A DNA stretch of 6,051 nucleotides from Acidobacteriota bacterium (GTDB lineage Bacteria; Acidobacteriota; Terriglobia; UBA7540). The stretch is from positions 1-6,051 of the forward strand of contig QHZM01000179.1 of assembly GCA_003224665.1 (NCBI GenBank). Reading direction: 5' to 3'. The notes under the pieces were generated by a model. The model had not been told where the DNA came from, did not search any database, and was given only the letters and a program-made list of their open reading frames with translations. Made by a program: the position numbers and the translations under genes. Below are positions 1 through 5,708 of the stretch, one piece after another (the stretch's first letter is position 1; each line of letters opens with the position of its first letter).

Positions 1-218
1 TCGGCTTCGAGCAGGAATCGGTCTCCGGCGGGCAGAAGCAGAATCGGATCGACGCCGGGGACCAGGAGTTGTTGTCCGGTCTGAAAGGTAGTTATGAAAC
101 TGCCGTTGCCCGCGACCACCGGGGCGGGCTTGATGGCCGGCAGGTCCTGTGTCTCTCCAGGCGGGACAGTGCCCAGCAACAGAGCGGTTAAAACCGGCAA
201 TGCCGCGCGAGTCCTCAC
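1..218 (-). CDS. N-terminus of an exported protein of unknown family (partial, runs off left edge)
   Basis: An open frame runs from a GTG at 218 leftward off the window, giving 72 residues plus two bases with no stop. It begins with a typical signal peptide: basic MRTR, then hydrophobic ALPVLTALLLGTV, then small residues. The mature part contains GNGSFITTFQTGQQLLVPGVD and then PILLLPAGDRFLLEA. I do not recognise the family with confidence. The short hydrophobic stretches separated by polar turns could suit an outer-membrane beta-barrel, but this is a weak inference. Start choice: a perfect AGGAGG (225-230) lies 6 bases before the GTG at 218. The in-frame ATG at 224 directly abuts that AGGAGG, so it is the poorer start although it would add only two residues (MC). 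The gene lies downstream of the CHRD gene on the same strand, about 180 bases away, so co-transcription is possible but not shown. Confidence 0.6.
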   Translation of the reverse strand, partial: MRTRAALPVLTALLLGTVPPGETQDLPAIKPAPVVAGNGSFITTFQTGQQLLVPGVDPILLLPAGDRFLLEA

Positions 219-224
219 ACACAT

Positions 225-230
225 CCTCCT
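225..230 (-). promoter_or_regulatory. Shine-Dalgarno AGGAGG deciding the start of the left-edge gene
   Basis: On the minus strand the sequence reads AGGAGG-ATGTGT-GTG. The six-base spacing fits the GTG at 218. The ATG at 224 would have no spacing from AGGAGG, and only three bases from the overlapping GGGAGG at 228-233. Confidence 0.6.
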
Positions 231-400
231 CCCACGGAAAGAACCGGAGTTTTCGCCCGGCTTGCTCACGCTCAGGAGGTGGAAATCAGGGTAGCGGGCC
301 GCGGCCAAAGATCTCCGCGCGGGGCCCGAGTGAGCGCCCGCCTCTCCATATCGGTTGAGCCGACCTGGCACCGGCCCCAAAACCAAACCACCCGAGTCAG

Positions 401-913
401 TTAGTCCTCCCTCACCTTGATCTGCCCCCGGATCTCGCCGCCCGGATATCTCGACGTGTGAACATTCGCGTAAGTCTGGCCGCTACGAACGGCGCGGACA
501 GCCGCATCGAAATCCCCTGCCGCAATGCCCTGATCGGGCGTGGGCGAGAGAATGTTGTCGGCGGTGATAGTCCCGGTTACGGTGCCTCCTGCCGCTGGAC
601 AGTCCGCCTGACCACCCCCGCCGCACAAGAAGGCAAAGATTCCCCCATTCACCCCGCGTTGACCGAAATGAATGTGAGCGCCGAAAGCGCTGGTTGACAG
701 GTCTGAAAAGGTCAACTCGTAAGAGATCGAGTTGGCGTTGATTGTGGCCCGGAACCTGCCAGTGCCATTGGTGACTTTCGGGGGGACCTCTTCAAACCCA
801 CTGAGCTTGGCCTGCAGCAGGACCCCTTCATCATCGCTGGCTCTGGTGGAGTAGCCGGCGAATGCAAGCACGATAGCTACTGCTAATCCCATACCGATCC
901 ATAGCTTTTTCAT
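401..913 (-). CDS. Secreted CHRD-domain protein
   Basis: A 170-residue exported protein made of a signal peptide and one CHRD domain (chordin-type, Pfam PF07452). The signal peptide is MKKLWIGMGLAVAIVLAFAG followed by YSTRA, with probable cleavage before SDDEG. The domain fills the rest: LSGFEEVPP near residues 37-45, the central AHIHFGQRGVNGG near 79-91, and the closing NVHTSRYPGGEIRGQIK near 150-166, all hallmarks of bacterial CHRD proteins. Two cysteines (about 97 and 105) flank a glycine-rich FLCGGGGQADC loop and could form a disulfide after export. Molecular function in bacteria is not established; the name derives from animal chordin, a BMP antagonist, and that role should not be transferred. 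Start: AAGGAG (920-925) sits 6 bases before the ATG at 913. An upstream in-frame ATG at 919 abuts the ribosome site and is less likely. The stop is TAA at 401-403. Confidence 0.9.
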   Translation of the reverse strand: MKKLWIGMGLAVAIVLAFAGYSTRASDDEGVLLQAKLSGFEEVPPKVTNGTGRFRATINANSISYELTFSDLSTSAFGAHIHFGQRGVNGGIFAFLCGGGGQADCPAAGGTVTGTITADNILSPTPDQGIAAGDFDAAVRAVRSGQTYANVHTSRYPGGEIRGQIKVRED

Positions 914-1245
914 TTTCATCTCCTTTTGCTGAGCGTCGAACCCACGACACGGTTGAATCCAGCTTTAAGTTAAGGCGTTAGCATAAGTCTGCAAAGAGAC
1001 ACCATCTGTAACGAAATGGTCAAAGTTTTGTAATTTTGCTGTTACTCGACAATGAGATTCAGCGGTGCTGCGCCACTACTGAAACTCATCAAAGATGGGT
1101 TTAACGTGGGAAGGCCGACGATTCGTCACAGGGATTAGGAGCATTCCAGATGGACCGACTTATTCATGAGACAGGACACTCGATTGAGTCCGCTTTGTCG
1201 CCGATGTTAAGATGACGTGGAATGAGCTATTCACTGAGGGCTGAA
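914..1245. other. Spacer between the divergent CHRD and TPR1 genes
   Basis: About 330 bases with no established gene, AT-richer than its flanks at 960-1045. It should carry promoters for both genes, but I find no convincing pair. On the minus strand a good -35-like TTGACC occurs at 1019-1024 without a clear -10. Small symmetric elements are present: an imperfect palindrome at 962-976 (GCTTTAAGTTAAGGC) and an inverted repeat ACCAT/ATGGT at 1001-1005 and 1016-1020. Both lie within about 110 bases of the CHRD start and could be operator-like; they are short enough to be chance. A 21-codon ORF with a good ribosome site (1150-1215) lies just before TPR1 and is described in the findings. The region includes the alternative TPR1 start at 1222. 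Confidence 0.4.
920..925 (-). promoter_or_regulatory. Shine-Dalgarno AAGGAG of the CHRD gene
   Basis: The minus strand reads AAGGAG-ATGAAA-ATG. The spacing of 6 bases selects the second ATG (913) over the first (919). Confidence 0.6.
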
Positions 1246-2682
1246 GTGCGGCGGACAGTTTTGGGTTTCCTTTTATGGCCGTGTCTCGCCAGTGGCGCCC
1301 AGTACTTACAATCGAGGGAGGCGACGCTCGCCTTGCCAGAACTGCCACAGATCACTTTTGACAGCTTGCTTCCGCCAGCCCGCGCCGCTATTCAAGATTC
1401 TTACAACACCGCTTTGGCTCGTCCGCGGGACGCCTCCACGAACGGCAAGCTGGGCATGGTCATGCACGCAAACAACCTTCTGACCGAAGCACAGATTTGT
1501 TATCGGCGAGCGCGTTCGCTCGACCCTGGATCTCTCCAATGGACCTACTATCTGGGGTTGACCCAAGCCGATCTGGGGAACTGGGGGGATGCGGCCGCCA
1601 CACTCCACGAGGCCGTGCGTCTTAATCCTGAATACCTCCCCGCCCAGTTGAAGTTGGGCGGGTGCTTGCTCGCCTCGGGCAGATGGCAAGAGGCCGCACA
1701 GCTCTACGAAGCGATACTGCGAAAGCATCCTGATAGTGCGGACGCACATTACGGCCTGGGCCGGGCTCGCGCGGTCCGTAAGGACCTGAGCGGGGCGGTT
1801 GTGTCGTTTCGAAAAGCGTGTGCACTCTTTCCGAATTTCGGGCCGGCTCATTACGCGCTGGCCCAAACCTATAAGCGTCTTGGTAAGACTGATCAATCCC
1901 TGGAGGAGCTGGCCCTCTATGATCGGGACAAGACCTCAATGCCTAATCGTGGAGACGAGTTGCTCGACGAGATCTGGGCTCTCAGTGCGAATCCGCAGGA
2001 CCAGATGCGCCTGGGTATGGAGCTCGCGCGGCAGGGAAAGTTTGCGGAGGCGGTGGCCGCGTACGAGAAATCACTTCAGATGGATCCGAAAATTGTCGAG
2101 GCCCACGTCAGTCTGGTCCCTCTCTGTGGCCAGCTCGGCCAATTCGCCAAGGGTGAAGAGCATTTCCAGGCGGCGGTGCGCCTTGATCCGAAGGGTTCCG
2201 CAATCTACTTTAACCACGGCTTGCTTCTCGCCGGTCAGGGTAGATTTGAGGAGGCCGAGGGGGCGTTTCGCAAGGCCCTGGAAATTAATCCCCTTTATCC
2301 TGATGCTCACACGAATCTGGGTTATATGCTGGAAGCGCAAAACAAATTGTCGGGGGCAATGGCGGAATACCGGAAGACACTCGAGAACAATCCCACCGAT
2401 CCCCAAGCTCACTTCAGCCTTGGTCGCATCCTGGTGAATCAGGAAGCCTATAAGGAAGGTATCGAGCACCTACAGAAAAGCCTGAGCGGAGCCGACAAGG
2501 GGAGCGAGCCCTCCTATTTGTACGCCTTGGGTGCAGCCTATGCGCGATCTGGGGACGGGGGGAATGGCTTGCGCTATCTGCTCCAGGCGCGAGAGAAGGC
2601 TGCGGCACGCGCCCAGAGGAAACTGGTGGAAAGCATCGAAGAAGATCTTCAGACCCTGGAGAGAGAAGCTCCCTCACGGTGA
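1246..2682 (+). CDS. Exported tetratricopeptide-repeat protein, paralogue 1
   Basis: A signal peptide followed by a TPR superhelix; likely a periplasmic protein-protein interaction scaffold, partner unknown. From the GTG start (478 residues) the N-terminus is MRRTVLGFLLWPCLASGAQ, a normal signal peptide. A proline-rich linker LALPELPQITFDSLLPPAR follows, then about ten or eleven 34-residue TPR units in two blocks. The first covers roughly residues 63-232, with units such as NGKLGMVMHANNLLTEAQ. The second covers roughly 250-455, with units such as NHGLLLAGQGRFEEAEGAFR and LGYMLEAQNKLSGAMAEYR. The blocks are separated by a non-TPR linker (about 233-250). A charged helix ends the protein. Start: GAGGG at 1236-1240 lies 5 bases before GTG 1246, and the same block precedes the third paralogue. 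The ATG at 1222 is in frame, gives 486 residues and is the main alternative, but lacks a ribosome site and puts MSYSLRAE before the signal. The gene ends tail-to-tail with the cytochrome gene. Confidence 0.9.
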   Translation: MRRTVLGFLLWPCLASGAQYLQSREATLALPELPQITFDSLLPPARAAIQDSYNTALARPRDASTNGKLGMVMHANNLLTEAQICYRRARSLDPGSLQWTYYLGLTQADLGNWGDAAATLHEAVRLNPEYLPAQLKLGGCLLASGRWQEAAQLYEAILRKHPDSADAHYGLGRARAVRKDLSGAVVSFRKACALFPNFGPAHYALAQTYKRLGKTDQSLEELALYDRDKTSMPNRGDELLDEIWALSANPQDQMRLGMELARQGKFAEAVAAYEKSLQMDPKIVEAHVSLVPLCGQLGQFAKGEEHFQAAVRLDPKGSAIYFNHGLLLAGQGRFEEAEGAFRKALEINPLYPDAHTNLGYMLEAQNKLSGAMAEYRKTLENNPTDPQAHFSLGRILVNQEAYKEGIEHLQKSLSGADKGSEPSYLYALGAAYARSGDGGNGLRYLLQAREKAAARAQRKLVESIEEDLQTLEREAPSR

Positions 2683-2702
2683 AACCAACCTTTCTTCCCT
2701 GG

Positions 2703-3839
2703 TCAGTCAGGATAGTGTTCGTTGGCTCTTACCACCCGAATCCAGTGATCTGTGAAGTTAAAATGCGAGCCGGGTATCTCATTCTTCGGCATATGGCATG
2801 TAACGCAGCGGTAGGTGGCAACGGGGCAGGCAGCCGACCGCCTCTCCTCCGTGCCGGTTTTTCGCGAAAGTGGGGCATGACAGGCGAGGCACTTGGAGTC
2901 ATAAGAAAGAGGTTCCCGCTCTACCTGCTTGTGGGGGTTGTGGCAGGCCACGCAACTGATCCGGCGGTCGTCCGGGTTATAGCAACGGCTGTTGCTGAGC
3001 CGATAAGGTTGGAAGCGAACGTTACTGATCCCGCTGATTCGCGATTCGACCACGCGAGAAAATGTGCCGTGACAAGAACCGCAAAATTCCGATAGTTGCT
3101 CGGTACTCAATTTTCCCGGATCGAAGATTTGCCTCCGGGCTTCCCTCTCGTTGCGCGCCTGAATCGCAGCGACATGTTTCCCACCCGCGCCATGACAGCC
3201 CTCACAGGTTATTCCGGGAATGAGCAGGTCGATTGTCAACCGTGACTCTCGCACCGCTCCGGTTGAGTGGCAACCGAAACATTCTCGAACCCTAGCGGGA
3301 CTCATCTTCCATCCTGCACGTTCCTCGAGGGCTGAGGGACCCGGGCGGATAGCCCCGATCGTAAAATCGAGGCCGCGGATATCGTTGTAGAAGCTGACTC
3401 GGCTTTCGTAATAGTCCCCTTTGTGCTTATACACATAAGTCTGTCCTGCTTCGCCCATCCCAAAGGCCCAGAGGAGGGGCTCGGAAATCGTTTCCACCCC
3501 ATCGGTGACCCTATAAACGAGATTGTTATTCTCGCGAACAATCTGGTAGAAGTACCCGCCACTCTTGAATCCCAATCGCGGATGCGATCTAAGGATTTGT
3601 GAATCGGCGGCGGCCTGCAACGTATTTGCCATGGCAGTGGATTGATGAGTGACTGCCTCCGCGGGGTGGCACTGCGAACAATAGTTTGGGCCCAGATAGA
3701 CGGCGCCCGGAGGCGCGTGAGTAGGCAGTCTCCCAGGTGGGAGAAAGGTTCCTTGGATCTCGCCTTGGCCACACAACCCCGCTGAACCCCACAACGCGAA
3801 ACTGACGCAGAGTACACGAACGGCCGTGTTCAATGTCAT
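2703..3839 (-). CDS. Periplasmic multihaem c-type cytochrome (seven CXXCH, c554-like)
   Basis: A 378-residue exported cytochrome, presumably carrying electrons in the periplasm. After a signal peptide (about 1-24) there are seven covalent haem sites: CSQCH 54-58, CFGCH 187-191, CEGCH 212-216, CGSCH 253-257, CVACH 296-300, CLACH 317-321 and CVTCH 345-349. Typical c554-family context is present: YLGPNYCSQCH with a downstream histidine (H65), ITCEGCHGAGGKH, ISCVACHNPHK, and a C-terminal CHMPK followed by HFNFTDHWIRVV. Histidines 221, 303, 359 and 365 are candidate distal ligands. A haem-poor stretch of about 130 residues (59-186) rich in aromatic and beta-like sequence separates haem 1 from the rest. 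No catalytic activity can be assigned; cytochrome c554 (PF13435)-related electron transfer is the safest reading. ATG 3839 is used although its ribosome site is weak; an upstream in-frame ATG at 3866 is blocked by a stop. It converges on TPR1 and diverges from TPR2. Confidence 0.9.
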   Translation of the reverse strand: MTLNTAVRVLCVSFALWGSAGLCGQGEIQGTFLPPGRLPTHAPPGAVYLGPNYCSQCHPAEAVTHQSTAMANTLQAAADSQILRSHPRLGFKSGGYFYQIVRENNNLVYRVTDGVETISEPLLWAFGMGEAGQTYVYKHKGDYYESRVSFYNDIRGLDFTIGAIRPGPSALEERAGWKMSPARVRECFGCHSTGAVRESRLTIDLLIPGITCEGCHGAGGKHVAAIQARNEREARRQIFDPGKLSTEQLSEFCGSCHGTFSRVVESRISGISNVRFQPYRLSNSRCYNPDDRRISCVACHNPHKQVEREPLSYDSKCLACHAPLSRKTGTEERRSAACPVATYRCVTCHMPKNEIPGSHFNFTDHWIRVVRANEHYPD

Positions 3840-4126
3840 AGACTGCTTAACTCAGGATGAAACCATGAGCGGAGGTTTTCGCTGTCGTCGAGGCTCATTC
3901 CGCCTGATGTGAGAACCAATGCCATGTTGCTACGCGCCCGTCAAGTCAAATCATATACTAACCGGACTTCGTCCTACCCTAAGCTCACTTCGGGCTGTGA
4001 TTTGCCGATAGCGCAAGGGAGTTTATTGCGGACTGAATCGTCCCGTCCCTATTTTGCCTCCTTCCCGGATATACGCTCGAACCTTGCAAATTACAGATCT
4101 CCAGCCAGAATTAAGAAGGAAATCAT
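3840..4126. promoter_or_regulatory. Spacer between the divergent cytochrome and TPR2 genes; probable promoter region
   Basis: Roughly 290 bases between start codons facing outward, so promoters in both directions are expected. Seen: a plus-strand -10-like TATACT at 3954-3959 without a matching -35; on the minus strand two overlapping -35-like hexamers (TTGACT and TTGACG, 3940-3950) without a clear -10; and a weak plus-strand pair, TTGCGG 4026-4031 and TATTTT 4050-4055 with an 18-base spacer. A small perfect hairpin GGAC-TTC-GTCC lies at 3964-3974. None is strong alone. No protein-coding content is convincing here. Confidence 0.35.
4115..4120 (+). promoter_or_regulatory. Shine-Dalgarno GAAGGA supporting a TTG start for TPR2
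   Basis: GAAGGA ends 6 bases before the TTG at 4127. The frame is closed by TAA at 4112-4114, so TTG 4127 is the first possible start in the TPR2 frame. Confidence 0.5.
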
Positions 4127-5707
4127 TTGTGTTTGGCACTATATCTCGCGCTCGCGGGTGGCGCCGGGCTTTTGGGAGCGAGGGCCCAGGCTCCCAGCTT
4201 GCCAGAACTGCCGCTTCTAGCCCTTGGAAGTTTGGCTCCCACTGTCCGTACGGCAATTCAAGAGGCGTATGATGCCGTTCAGGCCCATCCATTGGAAGCC
4301 TCCGCCAACGGAAAGCTGGGCATGGTTTTGCATGCGCACAACCTTCTCGCGGAAGCGGAAGTCTGCTACCAGCGAGCGCACTTGCTTGATCCCACGTCTT
4401 TTCGCTGGGCCTATTACTTAGGATTGGTCCAAATGGGCCAAGCAAAATGTGACGAGGCAGTGGCGACGTTGCGCCAGCATTCGGATTACCTGCCTGCCCA
4501 ACTCGGTTTGGGCCAGTGCCTTGTGGGATCCGCCCGATGGGAGGAAGCCAGAAAGCTTTACGAAGAAATTCTCCAGAAGCACCCTGACAGCCCGGAGGCA
4601 CATTACGGACTCGGACGGGTTCGCGCTGCGAACAAGGACTTGAGTGGGGCGGTCGAGTCGTTCCAAAAAGCCTGCCAGCTTTTCCCCCCATTCGCAGCGG
4701 CACATCACGCCTTGGCGCGCACCTATCAGCGCCTGGGCAAAGCTAATCAAGCCCAGGAAGAGTTAACCCTTTCCAAAAAGAATGAGGGAGCGTTCCCGGA
4801 GGCTGAAGATGAGCTGCTGGCCGAGGTTCAGACACTGTACCGAGACTTCGATGCTTACCTCAAGTTGGGGGCGGAACTAGCGAGCAAGGGAGATTCAGAA
4901 CAGGCGGCGGCTGCCTACGAGCGGGCGCTCGAAATCAATCCGCAACTTCCCGAAGCCCATGTCCGGCTAATTTATCTCTGCGGACAGCTGGGACAAGCGG
5001 CGAAGGCCGAGGAACATTACCGAGCAGCACTTCACCTTGATCCCGGCAAACCCGACGCCTATTTCTACTACGGCGCGTTGGTTATGGGTCAAGGCAAGTC
5101 CAGAGAGGCCGAGGAGGCATTCCGGAAGGTACTGGAGATTAATCCCCACCACGCAGAGGCCCACAACAACCTCGGGTACTTGCTGGAAGGTCGGGGTGAA
5201 TTGCCGAAAGCGATTGCGGAGTTTCGGCAGGCACTTGAGAAGAACCCCGACTTCCCTCAGGCCCACTTCAATCTCGGCCGCATCTTGGTCAAGCAGGAGA
5301 ACTATGAGGAAGGTATCCCGCATCTGTTGAAAGCTCTCACCACGGAGAATGAAGAGATCAGAACCTCCTACCTTCAAGCCATAGGCATTGCCTTCGCGAG
5401 CCTCGGCGACCTCGAGAACGCATTGAGCTACTTGCACCTGGCACGGAAGAAGGCTGCAGCTCGAAACCAAACGAGCCTAATGGAAAGCATTGATGACGAT
5501 TTGCGGCTCCTGGAAGGCAACGCGAGCCCACCTTCACACCGGAAGGCACGGTGCAGTTTCATTCCTTTCAGGAGGGCGCTGGTAAGATCAAGCCTGTGGG
5601 TGGAAGCGGAAAGTACCCTTGTCATCCTGACGACCCCATCGAGCCAGGCTCGCCGGGGAAACATGTTAGGTAGCATGACTCCAAATCGGGGATGGGGTGA
5701 GGGCTAA
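4127..5707 (+). CDS. Exported tetratricopeptide-repeat protein, paralogue 2, with a C-terminal run-on
   Basis: A 526-residue paralogue of TPR1. In the D-E repeat region beginning HYGLGR, 39 of 55 aligned residues are identical. It has an N-terminal hydrophobic signal (MCLALYLALAGGAGLLGARA), then the shared linker APSLPELP and about ten TPR units from residue 57 to about 445, for example AYFYYGALVMGQGKSREAEE and LGYLLEGRGELPKAIAEFR. Likely a periplasmic scaffold, partner unknown. Three oddities are visible. The start is TTG and the signal peptide lacks the usual basic N-region. The second repeat is four residues shorter than in TPR1, reading ATLRQHSDYLPAQ. The homologous protein ends near residue 469, yet this frame runs on for about 58 residues rich in Arg and Ser until TAA 5705-5707, overlapping the ribosome site of the next paralogue; that tail is probably not ancestral protein. 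It diverges from the cytochrome gene and is followed directly by paralogue 3, suggesting co-transcription. Confidence 0.87.
   Translation: MCLALYLALAGGAGLLGARAQAPSLPELPLLALGSLAPTVRTAIQEAYDAVQAHPLEASANGKLGMVLHAHNLLAEAEVCYQRAHLLDPTSFRWAYYLGLVQMGQAKCDEAVATLRQHSDYLPAQLGLGQCLVGSARWEEARKLYEEILQKHPDSPEAHYGLGRVRAANKDLSGAVESFQKACQLFPPFAAAHHALARTYQRLGKANQAQEELTLSKKNEGAFPEAEDELLAEVQTLYRDFDAYLKLGAELASKGDSEQAAAAYERALEINPQLPEAHVRLIYLCGQLGQAAKAEEHYRAALHLDPGKPDAYFYYGALVMGQGKSREAEEAFRKVLEINPHHAEAHNNLGYLLEGRGELPKAIAEFRQALEKNPDFPQAHFNLGRILVKQENYEEGIPHLLKALTTENEEIRTSYLQAIGIAFASLGDLENALSYLHLARKKAAARNQTSLMESIDDDLRLLEGNASPPSHRKARCSFIPFRRALVRSSLWVEAESTLVILTTPSSQARRGNMLGSMTPNRGWGEG
5699..5703 (+). promoter_or_regulatory. 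Shine-Dalgarno GAGGG of TPR paralogue 3
   Basis: GAGGG lies 5 bases before GTG 5709 and inside the last codons of the TPR2 frame. The same GAGGG-N5-GTG arrangement precedes TPR1 (1236-1248). Across 28 bases starting at GAGGG the two genes match at 21, which supports using these GTG starts. Confidence 0.5.
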
Positions 5708-5708
5708 G

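Noticed and set aside
94..358. Two short plus-strand open frames at the left edge
   Set aside because: They lie opposite the exported-protein gene and its upstream region and lack credible protein composition.
1306..1896. Minus-strand open frame of 196 codons opposite TPR1
   Set aside because: Antisense to conserved TPR sequence, no recognisable motif and no good ribosome site.
1799..2437. Plus-strand open frame of 212 codons overlapping TPR1 in another frame
   Set aside because: Extremely Arg/Trp/Ser-rich, as expected of an out-of-frame reading of TPR codons.
2679..3095. Plus-strand open frame of 138 codons opposite the cytochrome
   Set aside because: Antisense to two CXXCH-containing regions of a firm gene.
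3801..3815. Lipoprotein signal at AGLC in the cytochrome N-terminus
   Set aside because: The residue before Cys is Leu, which does not fit a lipobox; an ordinary signal peptide is more likely.
3909..4220. Plus-strand open frame of 103 codons upstream of and overlapping TPR2
   Set aside because: GTG start with Arg/Ser-rich composition and a 94-base overlap with the TPR2 signal-peptide region; no family resemblance. Its IKKEIICV stretch is kept only as a possible frameshift hint.
4023..4703. Minus-strand open frame of 226 codons opposite TPR2
   Set aside because: It is antisense to a well-supported TPR gene, rich in Pro, Arg and Gly, without domain pattern; a shadow of GC-rich codon structure.
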